Below, piece after piece: positions 44,057-53,174 of a stretch of 64,000 bases of DNA; position 1 is the first letter of the stretch; each line of letters starts with the position of its first letter. Location: assembly GCA_028278335.1 (NCBI GenBank), contig JANQEN010000192.1, forward strand, positions 41,517 through 105,516. The letters are read 5' to 3'. Source of the stretch: Chitinivibrionales bacterium (lineage in GTDB: Bacteria > Fibrobacterota > Chitinivibrionia > Chitinivibrionales > JANQEN01). A program made the position numbers and the translations under genes. The notes beneath the pieces are model-generated. The model made no database searches. It had not been told where the DNA came from and saw only the letters and a list, made by a program, of their open reading frames with translations.

Positions 44057-45001
44057 ATGGCCAAGTCATTTCTAAAGAAACGACGAAATGACCTGATCTA
44101 CATTGTTATCCGGGCTCTGCTGTTATTTTTAAAAATATTGCCGCGTAGCCCGGGACTTGCACTATTCGGGTGTGTAGGGCGATTATTCTTTAATGTTCCA
44201 ACGGTTGAGAGAAGAAGAACGTTTTTACACCTTCAAAAAATATTCTCCTCTTCCTGGTCCACAGAAACTATTGAGAAAACAGCAAAGGCTGTGTATTACA
44301 ATCTTGGAAAAAACCTTTATGATTCTCTGTATTTAACAAGTTGTAATAATCGTCGATTTTTTTCGATTGTAAAAACCAATGATCAAAATCCTATTTTAGA
44401 GTCTTACCATAGGGGCGATGGCGTTATTGCACTGACAGGCCATTTAGGGTGCTTTGAAATGACCGTCCATGCCTTGGCCAGGCAGGGTATACAGTGTGTA
44501 ACCATTGGTCAGCAGCTGTATGATAAACGAGTTGATACGCTTATTAATACTTTTAGGACTAAGAATAATATCACCTATCTCCATAGAGATGGCAGTGGAA
44601 GAGAGATTATTCGGCTGTTAAAAAGGGGTTATTTGTTTGGAGCTTTGGTTGATCAAGATACCAATATCGAGGGGGTGTTCACCGATTTTTTAGGGCATCC
44701 TGCCTATACGCCCAGTAGCCCGATTCGTATTGCAATGCGTTTTACTATCCCACTCTATGTGGCAATTACTAAAAGAAATCCCGACGAAAGTCATGACTTT
44801 ATTTTGCATGGTCCATTGGAGATGGATGATACTGGTGACTTCACTCGTGACCTTGTAATCAATACACAAAAAGTGAGTGACCTATTAAGCGAGGGTATTA
44901 TTAATACACCCGAGCAGTGGGTCTGGATGCACAGGCGATGGCGTAGAAGCCCTGATGATCCATCAAATAAGAGTATTCCTTCAATTTATTCATATCGATA
45001 A
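44057..45001 (+). CDS. LpxL/HtrB-type lysophospholipid acyltransferase
   Basis: A 314-residue acyltransferase of the LpxL/LpxM family, which adds secondary acyl chains to lipid A. An N-terminal hydrophobic segment (14-45) anchors it in the inner membrane. The catalytic H-x4-E is in 'GHLGCFEM', followed by 'ALVDQDTNIEGVFTDFLG' and the C-terminal 'PEQWVWMHRRWRR'. It supports an LPS-like outer membrane. It follows ileS by 3 bases. Whether it acts on lipid A or another lipid is not certain. Confidence 0.9.
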   Translation: MAKSFLKKRRNDLIYIVIRALLLFLKILPRSPGLALFGCVGRLFFNVPTVERRRTFLHLQKIFSSSWSTETIEKTAKAVYYNLGKNLYDSLYLTSCNNRRFFSIVKTNDQNPILESYHRGDGVIALTGHLGCFEMTVHALARQGIQCVTIGQQLYDKRVDTLINTFRTKNNITYLHRDGSGREIIRLLKRGYLFGALVDQDTNIEGVFTDFLGHPAYTPSSPIRIAMRFTIPLYVAITKRNPDESHDFILHGPLEMDDTGDFTRDLVINTQKVSDLLSEGIINTPEQWVWMHRRWRRSPDDPSNKSIPSIYSYR

Positions 45002-45058
45002 CATATCATTGTAAAAGATGAGTCTCAAATTTGCGTGAATTTAGCGGTTTATATATTT

Positions 45059-45087
45059 TTGTCTGATTGGCTTTTTATTTAAATAAT
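45059..45087 (+). promoter_or_regulatory. Promoter candidate of the yicC-rpoZ-coaBC run
   Basis: TTGTCT (45059-45064), a 17-base spacer and AATAAT (45082-45087) lie 40 bases before the yicC start. Confidence 0.4.
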
Positions 45088-45126
45088 ATGATATTTTGTG
45101 GCCTTCCCTTTTTACATGGATGAAGT

Positions 45127-46002
45127 ATGCCAATTTATAGTATGACCGGTTTTGGTCAGGCAGAAATTTCAATGCCCTCTGGAATTTATCGGGTAGAAAT
45201 CAGTAGCGTCAATAACCGGTACCTCAATTTTCAGATTCGGCTTCCCCGTACTTTTGCCTGTATGGAGCAAAAGGTTAAAAAGTTTTTAACGAGTAAGATT
45301 AACCGAGGAAGTGTTTCTGTTGTTATAAATTGGTCGAAAGAGGATACCGGCAATACGTTGTCATGGAATCGTAATATTGTTAAAAACTATGTGTCCATCT
45401 TAAAAGAAATTAAAAAAGAGCACGGATTAAAGGATGATGTGTCACTTTCTCATCTCCTTAATTTTAGCGATATTGTTGAGGAAGAGAATGCAGCTCTTAC
45501 AGAGGAGACCCTTTGGAAGCATTTAAAAAAGGTGTTGCAGACCGCTCTTATGGATTTTATGGTTCAGCGGGAAAAGGAAGCAACCTATCTTATTAATGAG
45601 ATAAAGAAGATTGTTCGCTCCATATCTCGAACTGTAAAAAAAATTGAGAAACGGGCTCCACTTCGAATAAAACGATATCGTGTGGAACTCGAAAAGAAAT
45701 TAGAGCAGCTGATCAACAAGTCAATGGAACCCTCGCGCCTTGCTATAGAAGTGGCCCTTATGGCGGATAGACTTGACATAACCGAAGAGTGTACCCGCCT
45801 TCATGCTTATATCGAAAAGATGGATGCCGATCTCAATAGCAACGAGCCCATTGGAAAGCGATTAGGCTTTATTCTTCAAGAGATGAATCGGGAGGCTAAC
45901 ACCATAGGGTCAAAGGCTAATGATACCAAGATCTCATTTTGGAGTGTTGAGCTTAAGGAAAATATTGAAAAAATACGGGAACAGGTGTTAAATATAGAAT
46001 AA
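45127..46002 (+). CDS. yicC: YicC family endoribonuclease
   Basis: A 291-residue YicC protein. The N-terminal signature 'YSMTGFGQAE', then 'EISSVNNRYLNFQIRLPR' and the C-terminal 'FILQEMNREANTIGSKAND' are all typical. E. coli YicC is an endoribonuclease involved in small-RNA turnover. It is followed by rpoZ after 45 bases, a common order (yicC-gmk-rpoZ-coaBC), with gmk missing here. Confidence 0.95.
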   Translation: MPIYSMTGFGQAEISMPSGIYRVEISSVNNRYLNFQIRLPRTFACMEQKVKKFLTSKINRGSVSVVINWSKEDTGNTLSWNRNIVKNYVSILKEIKKEHGLKDDVSLSHLLNFSDIVEEENAALTEETLWKHLKKVLQTALMDFMVQREKEATYLINEIKKIVRSISRTVKKIEKRAPLRIKRYRVELEKKLEQLINKSMEPSRLAIEVALMADRLDITEECTRLHAYIEKMDADLNSNEPIGKRLGFILQEMNREANTIGSKANDTKISFWSVELKENIEKIREQVLNIE

Positions 46003-46047
46003 TCTGAAAATAATCGATTTTTATACAATAAAAAGCAGGAGTAAACT

Positions 46048-46266
46048 ATGTCAGAATCGTTGATGGAACTTGATGTGGAAATGTTAGAAAAAAGAGGGAT
46101 TGACCGTTACAAAGCTGTGATAATGGCCGCCCAGGAAGCACGTTTTATTAATGATCAGATCAGACTTGACATTATTGAACCAACAGACAAGCCAACCACC
46201 ATGGCTTTGCAGAGACTCTACGAAGGCCGTGTGGTAGAAAATACAGAAGAAAAACCTGTAGATTAG
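46048..46266 (+). CDS. rpoZ: RNA polymerase omega subunit
   Basis: A 72-residue omega subunit, which helps assemble and stabilise the beta-prime subunit. The core 'RYKAVIMAAQEARFIND' and 'PTTMALQRLYEGRV' match the family. AGGAG is 6 bases before the ATG. It lies between yicC and coaBC, the usual context. Confidence 0.9.
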   Translation: MSESLMELDVEMLEKRGIDRYKAVIMAAQEARFINDQIRLDIIEPTDKPTTMALQRLYEGRVVENTEEKPVD

Positions 46267-46361
46267 TTTTAGCTAATTACATAGTCACAACACACACCGT
46301 TATAATGCTTTTTCTCTGTTCATGCCTAGCATGAATTTACACAAGAAAATCAGTCAGCATT

Positions 46362-47555
46362 ATGAACAAAAAAAAACTCCGTCTTCTTATTGGGGTAAGT
46401 GGAGGAATTGCAGCCTATAAGATTCCTCTCCTTATTCGTCTATTGCAGAAACATGCTGTTGAAATAAAAGTTGTCCTCACTCAATCATCGCGCTCCTTAG
46501 TGGGAGAAGAGGCCCTTCGAGTTCTGTCAAAAAACCCAATCTATACAGATGATTCCAATGCAGCATATGATATGGACCATATCAGGTTGGCAGAATGGGC
46601 TGATGTTATGCTTATCGCTCCAGCCACAGCTAATACTATCGCAAAAATTGCCCATGGTATCGGAGATAATCTTCTAACAACATTGGTTCTTTCCTTTGCA
46701 GGTCCAACACTCATTGCTCCTGCCATGAACACCGTTATGTGGCAAAAGCCCGTTACGATTGATAATATTTCCCTTTTGGAAAGTCGTGGCTTTACGCTAC
46801 TTCCCGTAGGTACCGGTGCCTTAGCCTGTGGCGATGATGGTCCCGGTCGTATGATCGCTTTAGAATCGATCGTTGATTTTGTGATGCATGCTGATCTACC
46901 ACCAGTGCTCAAAGGCAAACATTTTCTTATTGCGTCGGGGCCCACTGTTGAACCTCTTGATCCTGTCCGGGTGATCTCTAACCGCTCCTCAGGAAAGATG
47001 GGAGCAGCTTTGGCATCCGTAGCTCTATGCATGGGTGCACAGGTCACCGTTGTAACCGGTCCCACTTCTGTTGAGCTTCCTGAGGGGGTAACACGGATTG
47101 ATGTGGCAACAGCTCAGGAAATGTCTTTGGCATTGCACAAGCATTTTGATCAGGTGGATGTTTGCATTATGGCTGCGGCAATTAGTGACTTTCGTCCTAA
47201 AAAATCACAGACAACTAAGATTGACAGAGAGAAATCTGAAGAGTTATCTGTTGAACTTGTTCAAAATGAGGATGTCGCCTATAGCCTATCCCATAAAAAG
47301 AGAGGCCAGTTTTTAGTGTGCTTTTCATTGGAAACAGAGAGTGGTCTAGAGCGAGCGCACAAGAAGATGGCAAAAAAAGGATGCGATGTAATGGTTTACA
47401 ATAGGGTAGACACCTCTTTGGAAAAGGACTCCTCTGAAATAACCATACTCTATAAAGATAAAGAAGCCAAACAATACGCACCTATGAGTAAGAGTGACTG
47501 CGCCAAAGCAATTCTTAAGGAGATTGCAGCAGAAAAAGGTCTGCTTCATGAGTAA
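46362..47555 (+). CDS. coaBC: Bifunctional phosphopantothenoylcysteine decarboxylase/synthetase
   Basis: A 397-residue CoaBC making 4'-phosphopantetheine for coenzyme A. The N-terminal flavin decarboxylase (1-185) has 'GVSGGIAAYK', 'APATANTIAKIAHGIGDNL' and 'PAMNTVMW'. The C-terminal synthetase has 'SGPTVEPLDPVRVISNRSSGKMG' and 'AAAISDFRP'. The stop overlaps the UDG start by 8 bases. Confidence 0.96.
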   Translation: MNKKKLRLLIGVSGGIAAYKIPLLIRLLQKHAVEIKVVLTQSSRSLVGEEALRVLSKNPIYTDDSNAAYDMDHIRLAEWADVMLIAPATANTIAKIAHGIGDNLLTTLVLSFAGPTLIAPAMNTVMWQKPVTIDNISLLESRGFTLLPVGTGALACGDDGPGRMIALESIVDFVMHADLPPVLKGKHFLIASGPTVEPLDPVRVISNRSSGKMGAALASVALCMGAQVTVVTGPTSVELPEGVTRIDVATAQEMSLALHKHFDQVDVCIMAAAISDFRPKKSQTTKIDREKSEELSVELVQNEDVAYSLSHKKRGQFLVCFSLETESGLERAHKKMAKKGCDVMVYNRVDTSLEKDSSEITILYKDKEAKQYAPMSKSDCAKAILKEIAAEKGLLHE

Positions 47556-48315
47556 TAGCAGCCTAAAACTCGCGGCAACTTACTTTCGTCAGCAAGCTGA
47601 ACTGTCAATTCCAGACTACATTTTTTATAACACCAAGCAAGTAGAAGAGCACTATCCTCATTCAAAAAAAGGAGAGCCAGAGCAACAAACAATACATGAG
47701 GCTTCGGGAAATTATGGTCACTCCGGGATGGATACTCGGGAGCAGTTGATCGAGCTGTATAACGAGGTAAAGGAGTGCTGTGCCTGCGATTTGAGCAAAA
47801 GTCGCAGGAATATGGTTTTTGGATCGGGCAATGCTTCGGCTCCGCTTATGGTGATTGGTGAAGCACCGGGTTATGATGAGGATCAACAGGGAAAGCCCTT
47901 TGTGGGCAAGGCTGGTGCCTTGCTTACAAAAATGCTTGCGGCAATTAATATCGATAGAACCAAAGATGCCTTCATTACAAATATTTTAAAGTGTCGACCT
48001 CCAGAAAATCGAAATCCAAACCAGGTAGAGACCGTGGCCTGTGTACCGATTTTAAAGCGTCAGATCAGTATCATTGCACCTTCGGTTATTCTTCTTTTAG
48101 GTAGAATTGCTGTACAAGAGCTTCTGATGCGAAAAGAAAGTATTGGCCAATTGCGTTCAGAAATACATACTTATAATAGTATACCCGTTGTTGTAACCTA
48201 TCATCCGGCTGCTCTTTTAAGGAATGTACAGTATAAACGGCCAGCTTGGGAAGATTTACAAAAGTTGCAATCAATGCTACGGGAAAAAGGATTATATGGC
48301 AACAACGAAAACTAA
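47548..48315 (+). CDS. Uracil-DNA glycosylase, family 4-type with Fe-S cluster
   Basis: A 255-residue DNA repair enzyme removing uracil. Motif A is 'GEAPGYDEDQQGKPFVGKAG' and motif B is 'TYHPAALLR'. The iron-sulfur Cys residues lie in 'CCACDL', 'LKCRPPENR' and 'ETVACVP'. An N-terminal extension of about 70 residues, rich in polar residues, precedes the fold. I choose the ATG at 47548, which overlaps coaBC; the earlier in-frame start lies inside coaBC. It overlaps dnaB by 20 bases. Confidence 0.93.
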   Translation: MSNSSLKLAATYFRQQAELSIPDYIFYNTKQVEEHYPHSKKGEPEQQTIHEASGNYGHSGMDTREQLIELYNEVKECCACDLSKSRRNMVFGSGNASAPLMVIGEAPGYDEDQQGKPFVGKAGALLTKMLAAINIDRTKDAFITNILKCRPPENRNPNQVETVACVPILKRQISIIAPSVILLLGRIAVQELLMRKESIGQLRSEIHTYNSIPVVVTYHPAALLRNVQYKRPAWEDLQKLQSMLREKGLYGNNEN

Positions 48316-49705
48316 AGAGGTACTCCTATCTTCAAAAGTGCCACCTCAGGCCCTTGATATCGAGCGGACCGTGTTGGGCTCCATTCTTATAGATGCTAAT
48401 GCCATGGATACTGCTATGGAGCTACTGAATGATGAGTGCTTTTATGCAACCGCTAATAGGCACATTTTCCATTGTATTAGAAATATGTACAAGGATGATA
48501 TCCCTGTTGATATTATAACCCTCACCGAGGAACTTCGTAAAAAGGAGCTCTTGGAGGCTATTGGAACAGAAGCGTATTTAAGTGAGTTGGTTGACAATGT
48601 GGCAACATCGGCAAACATTGCCTATCATGTTAAGATATTAGAATCAAAGGCACGGCTTAGAGAACTCATTGCCACCTCTGCAGAGATCACCACTGACTGT
48701 TTTGACCCTGATGCCGATGCCAAAGCGCTTATTGATCAAGCTGAGGCGAAAATATTTAAGATTGCCGATAGTACGATTAAAAATAGGCCTGAGCCTATTC
48801 GTGATCTTTTGTCCCACACCTTTGAAGAGATTGAGATGTATAGTACCGAGGGTGGGATTAGTGGTGTAAAATCTGGTTTTACCAAACTTGACGAAATGAT
48901 TACTGGATTTCATCCTGGTGATCTGGTTATTGTTGCTGCTCGGCCGGGTATGGGTAAAACCTCGCTCTGTCTTTCTATGTTACTCAATGCTTGCGTTCAT
49001 GCAGAGCAAGCTACTCCAGGAATAATTTTTTCATTGGAAATGTCCAAGGCCCAACTGGTGCAACGGATGCTTTGTGCAGAAGCAGAGATAGACATTCACC
49101 GTTTGCGTGCCGGAAAATTAAATAAGGCAGAGAGAAATCGTTTGGGGATTGCTGCTGGGCCACTCTACGAGGCCCCCATTTTTATTGATGATACTCCGGG
49201 GATTAACATTATGGAAATCCGGGCAAAATGCCGGCGCCTAAAAGCGCGGGAAAATCTTGGCCTTATCATTATAGACTATTTGCAGCTTATGGGGGTAGTT
49301 GGCCGTTCGGAAAACCGGCAACAGGAGATCTCTCAAATTTCCCGTTCTCTTAAGGAAATCGCAAAAGAGCTTGGCGTTCCTATTCTTGCCTTGTCTCAGC
49401 TTTCCCGAGCTGTTGAACAACGAACAGGAAACCATCGGCCGCAACTCTCTGATCTTCGTGAGTCCGGTGCAATTGAACAGGATGCTGATCTGGTTCTCTT
49501 TATTTATCGTGAGGCTGTGTACTTAAGAAACAAAGAGGGTGGTACTGATACCGCCGAATATAAAGAGGTTGAAAATATTGCTGAATTGATAGTTGGAAAA
49601 CAGAGAAATGGTCCCTGCGGAACGGTCAAAGTCTCTTTTATAGATCAGTTTGCTAATTTCAGAGACCTTGACATTATCCACTCCGACGACGATGAAAGGT
49701 TTTAA
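48296..49705 (+). CDS. dnaB: Replicative DNA helicase
   Basis: A 469-residue hexameric helicase that unwinds DNA ahead of the fork. The N-terminal primase-binding domain begins 'PPQALDIERTVLGSIL'. The RecA-type domain has the Walker A 'ARPGMGKTSL', Walker B 'LIIIDYLQLM' and 'LRESGAIEQDAD'. No intein is present. The ATG at 48296 has AAAGGA upstream; the longer in-frame start inside the UDG gene is rejected. Confidence 0.97.
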   Translation: MATTKTKEVLLSSKVPPQALDIERTVLGSILIDANAMDTAMELLNDECFYATANRHIFHCIRNMYKDDIPVDIITLTEELRKKELLEAIGTEAYLSELVDNVATSANIAYHVKILESKARLRELIATSAEITTDCFDPDADAKALIDQAEAKIFKIADSTIKNRPEPIRDLLSHTFEEIEMYSTEGGISGVKSGFTKLDEMITGFHPGDLVIVAARPGMGKTSLCLSMLLNACVHAEQATPGIIFSLEMSKAQLVQRMLCAEAEIDIHRLRAGKLNKAERNRLGIAAGPLYEAPIFIDDTPGINIMEIRAKCRRLKARENLGLIIIDYLQLMGVVGRSENRQQEISQISRSLKEIAKELGVPILALSQLSRAVEQRTGNHRPQLSDLRESGAIEQDADLVLFIYREAVYLRNKEGGTDTAEYKEVENIAELIVGKQRNGPCGTVKVSFIDQFANFRDLDIIHSDDDERF

Positions 49706-49707
49706 CC

Positions 49708-50511
49708 ATGATGACGCCACTCTTTACCGGACCGGGTAGATTATTCTGGGGAGTGGTAGATACAGTATGTCTTTTTTTACGACACGTTACCTATATCTCT
49801 GATTTAACCTGGAAAACCTGTTGCCGCGTTCATCTTCTTTTTAAAAACATTAATCTTACACTTCACCAAATGTTTGTTATAGGTGTGGAATCACTCCCTT
49901 TGGTTGTAGTTACTTCCATTTTTGTGGGTGGGGAGACTGTTGTGCAAGCGAATTTTCTCTTTGCAGGCATGGTTCCATTACGATATTTAGGATACGCGGT
50001 GAGCAAATCCTTGGTTACAGAACTCTGTCCCGTTATAACCAGCTTTGTTGTGGCAAGTCGCATTGCAACAGCCATTGCAGCAGAAGTTGGTTCGATGAAG
50101 ACCAGTGAACAACTTGATGCCATGACCTGTTTGAGTTTAGATTCGATTCGATACCTTATCGTACCCAAGGTTGTGGCCAGTGTAATCATGATTCCCGTAT
50201 TGGTAATATTTTCTGAATTGTTAGCTTTTGCAGCATCGGTGATCACAGCAATTTTATTTGTAGATATTACCATGCATCAATATCTCTCTGGCTTAAGGCT
50301 CTTTTTCTCAGTACCCCATATGATGATCGGCATTTCAAAGACAACAGTCTTTGGAGCGATTATCGCTTTTACCGGGGCTCACTTTGGCTTTCAAGCTCGA
50401 AAGGGTGCGCAAGGTGTGGGAGAGGCAACGACACGAGCTGTCATGGCCTCTATGGTATTGATCTTATTTTTTGACTTTCTTATGGCCTTTTTAACCTTAC
50501 GAAGTATTTAG
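49708..50511 (+). CDS. mlaE: MlaE family ABC transporter permease
   Basis: A 267-residue inner membrane permease of the Mla phospholipid transport system. It has about five to six hydrophobic helices and the family core 'ESLPLVVVTSIFVGG', 'AARIATAIAAEVGSM'-like and 'GAHFGFQARKGAQGVGEATTRAVM' segments. It follows dnaB by 2 bases and precedes the ATPase gene. The complex moves phospholipids between the two membranes in Gram-negatives. Confidence 0.93.
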   Translation: MMTPLFTGPGRLFWGVVDTVCLFLRHVTYISDLTWKTCCRVHLLFKNINLTLHQMFVIGVESLPLVVVTSIFVGGETVVQANFLFAGMVPLRYLGYAVSKSLVTELCPVITSFVVASRIATAIAAEVGSMKTSEQLDAMTCLSLDSIRYLIVPKVVASVIMIPVLVIFSELLAFAASVITAILFVDITMHQYLSGLRLFFSVPHMMIGISKTTVFGAIIAFTGAHFGFQARKGAQGVGEATTRAVMASMVLILFFDFLMAFLTLRSI

Positions 50512-50524
50512 CAGGAATTGACTC

Positions 50525-51364
50525 ATGCTAAAAATCGAACACCTAAAAAAACATTTTGGTTCTAAAGTTGTTTTACGAGATGTAAACCTTAATGTTGATA
50601 AGGGAGAGGTGGTTGCCATTATTGGTCAGTCGGGCCATGGGAAGAGTGTGATTTTAAAAAATATCATGGGACTGATGCTACCCGATGGCGGTAGAATACT
50701 CTTCGATAATGAGATTATTTCTTCACCCACAAAAAAAAGCAGTGACTTTGAAAAGGTTCGTAAGCGATTTGGCATGCTTTTTCAAGGAGCTGCGCTATTT
50801 GACTCAATGACTGTCGGGGAAAATATCGCTTTTCCGCTTAGAGAACATACTACCGAGCCCGAAGAGTCGATTAATAAAACGGTAGCCAATGTATTAGAAA
50901 TGGTTGGGCTTCGGGGTATCGAAAATGTTATGCCAGCAGAGCTTTCCGGTGGTATGCGCAGCAGGGTTGGGCTTGCTCGAGCTATAGCCATGGAACCAGA
51001 AGTTATGCTTTACGATGAGCCGACCTCGGCCCTTGATCCGATTATGTCCGATAAAATCAATGACCTCATCATCGACTTGCGGGAAAAGCTAAAGATGACT
51101 TCCATTGTGGTGACTCACGATATGGCATCGGCCTATAAAATTGCCGATAAAATTGCTATGCTCCATGATGGAAAAATAATTTTTCACGGAACTCCTGCAG
51201 AGATCCGTGCCTCGCGAAATCCCTACATTCAACAATTTATTAGAGGTCAAAGAAAACTCTACTATGCTGTAAAGGATGAGGAGTCATATGAGAAAACCTT
51301 TGACCTTAATAAAATTCGCACTGGATCAGTTCAACCTAAAAAAAGAGGTAAATTCGACTTTTAA
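50525..51364 (+). CDS. mlaF: MlaF family ABC transporter ATPase
   Basis: A 279-residue ATPase partner of MlaE. Walker A is 'GQSGHGKSV', the signature is 'ELSGGMRSRVGLARA' and Walker B is 'VMLYDEPTSALDP'. The C-terminal extension of about 30 residues is typical of MlaF. The usual mlaD gene is not downstream; the next gene is on the opposite strand, so the substrate-binding MCE protein must be encoded elsewhere. Confidence 0.93.
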   Translation: MLKIEHLKKHFGSKVVLRDVNLNVDKGEVVAIIGQSGHGKSVILKNIMGLMLPDGGRILFDNEIISSPTKKSSDFEKVRKRFGMLFQGAALFDSMTVGENIAFPLREHTTEPEESINKTVANVLEMVGLRGIENVMPAELSGGMRSRVGLARAIAMEPEVMLYDEPTSALDPIMSDKINDLIIDLREKLKMTSIVVTHDMASAYKIADKIAMLHDGKIIFHGTPAEIRASRNPYIQQFIRGQRKLYYAVKDEESYEKTFDLNKIRTGSVQPKKRGKFDF

Positions 51365-51390
51365 TAAATGAGCATGGGATCGAGTCCAAA

Positions 51391-52236
51391 TTATCTAAAA
51401 TCTGTAATTTGTTGACAGAGTGGCACTCTGACAGTTTGTGGATATCCCGAAATAGACTGAGACACTCGGTGTTTTAGATAGGCAATTTTATGTGGTCCTG
51501 TGTATGCTTTTGTTTGTGTGGCAATTTCCTTTTCAATCTGTTGTGCCTTTTTGTAATTCTTCTGCTTAAGGCAAGTTTCTAAGGAAACATAAAGTGCCGG
51601 GATGCAATTAGCAAAGGCACTGACAAAACCAACAGCCCCTTTTTTGGTTGGACTGACAATCGTTTTGTCGCTACCAACAAAATACCGGCTACTACATGGA
51701 ATCAACGAAAAGTCTTTGGAGGAGTCCTTTATTGCAAAGTGCTTTACCGATGAAAGTATGTCAGGCGTAATTGGATTCTTTGTGTTGGCTGTATAATTAT
51801 AAAGAATAAAGGGAATTCTGGTAGATTTTTGCATTTGATTAAGAAACTCTATAACTCCCTCCTTTGGCAACCCTGCTGGATAAGAGGGTGGAAGGGTTAC
51901 AATTGCATCAGCGCCAACATCTTGGGCCGATTGAATTTTATTGATACCTTCTTTGACACAGTTGGTGTGGATATGATAGAGTATAGTCCCAGAAAAGATG
52001 GAACGCACCAATTTGAGCAGGCGCAACTGTTCATTTTGGGTCATTGCATAAAATTCACCGGTGGTGCCATTAACCAAAATCGATTTCACCCCTGAAGAGC
52101 TAAGGAATCTCAGATGTTTTTTAAGCATAGAGGGGCTGATTCCATTTTTTTCAGTAAAGGGCGTAAGCAAGGCAACTATGAGCCCGCTCAATTTAGTAAG
52201 AGGTTTGCGTTTATCGATAGTTTTTTGATGTTGCAT
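51391..52236 (-). CDS. DHDPS/NAL family class I aldolase, substrate uncertain
   Basis: A 281-residue member of the dihydrodipicolinate synthase/N-acetylneuraminate lyase family. The Schiff-base Lys is in 'FAIKDSS', the Tyr in 'LYNYTANTK' and the 'GTTGEF' loop is present. The segment that in true DapA carries the substrate-binding Arg ('PSRTG'-like) reads 'TANTKNP', so it may not be DapA; a related keto-acid aldolase is possible. It follows ispD on the same strand after a 47-base gap. No ribosome binding site is clear. Confidence 0.8.
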   Translation of the reverse strand: MQHQKTIDKRKPLTKLSGLIVALLTPFTEKNGISPSMLKKHLRFLSSSGVKSILVNGTTGEFYAMTQNEQLRLLKLVRSIFSGTILYHIHTNCVKEGINKIQSAQDVGADAIVTLPPSYPAGLPKEGVIEFLNQMQKSTRIPFILYNYTANTKNPITPDILSSVKHFAIKDSSKDFSLIPCSSRYFVGSDKTIVSPTKKGAVGFVSAFANCIPALYVSLETCLKQKNYKKAQQIEKEIATQTKAYTGPHKIAYLKHRVSQSISGYPQTVRVPLCQQITDFR

Positions 52237-52283
52237 AAAATGAAATAATTATCAATGGTTGTTTCAAATAGTAAAATATTATC

Positions 52284-52991
52284 CTAAGAGTTTTTTGATA
52301 GAAATGATGCCAACGCCTCAGCTAAGGCTAAATCTGCCGGTGTTGTTATTTTAAAGTTCCGCTCATCACCCCATGCAAAAGCAATAGGAATATTTGATTG
52401 CTCCATGAGCATGGCTTCGTCTGTTGGTGGTGTTTCTAATGTTTTAGCTCGATCAAATGCCTTTAAAAGATCTTTTTTATTGAATAGCTGCGGAGTACCA
52501 ACACGAAGTAGTTTAGATCGATCAACCGTTTCTAAACAGCGATCTTTTTCAAAGGTTCGGATGGTATCAGATACAGAGGTTGCTGTAATTGCACAGCGAA
52601 ATGAGTCGCTTTTCAATAAAAGTTCGTCAATGACCGCATGGGTCACAAAGGGGCGGGCTGCATCATGGATTAAGAGCCAATCGCTTTGCTTGGTCGCTAA
52701 AACACCCTCTTGTACAGATTGCCATCGCTCTTTTCCGCCGGGGACGATTGTGCAGGGCTTGGAAAGTTTCAAGGCGTTGATACTGATCTGCGCCTCCTCC
52801 TGTGATTCTTTGGGCACCACAAAAACAGTCTCCTGAACAGAGGAGTGTGTATCAAAGGTAAGGAGTGAATAACTAAAAAGTGGCTTGTTCTGCAGAGAAA
52901 TAAAGGCCTTTGGCCTATTGGCACCAAGTCGTGTTCCCATCCCTCCTCCAACAATGACAGCAGAAACTAAGGGTAGATTTGTTGATTTCAT
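52284..52991 (-). CDS. ispD: 2-C-methyl-D-erythritol 4-phosphate cytidylyltransferase
   Basis: A 235-residue CMP transferase of the MEP isoprenoid pathway. The N-terminal CTP loop is 'VGGGMGTRLGANRPKAF', followed by 'PGGKERWQSVQEG', 'LIHDAARPFV' and 'TPQLF', all typical. Length equals E. coli IspD (236). I choose the ATG at 52991, with AGAGGT about 9 bases upstream; the frame stays open to 53285, but that extension has no homology and overlaps the dnaG start in antisense. Confidence 0.95.
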   Translation of the reverse strand: MKSTNLPLVSAVIVGGGMGTRLGANRPKAFISLQNKPLFSYSLLTFDTHSSVQETVFVVPKESQEEAQISINALKLSKPCTIVPGGKERWQSVQEGVLATKQSDWLLIHDAARPFVTHAVIDELLLKSDSFRCAITATSVSDTIRTFEKDRCLETVDRSKLLRVGTPQLFNKKDLLKAFDRAKTLETPPTDEAMLMEQSNIPIAFAWGDERNFKITTPADLALAEALASFLSKNS

Positions 52992-53174
52992 AAACAGATT
53001 ACCTCTACAAGGAAGGGGATTACTAAGTATGTTCGTCATAAAAATAGGACGAACCATCTCATTTGGCAAACCCGGATTTGTCCAATGTGCATCTACTCCT
53101 ATTGTAGAATCGAGGATAAAACTATTTTTGATACAACGGTGTATGTGGTATGATAAATCTTTTATGGGTGGTAC

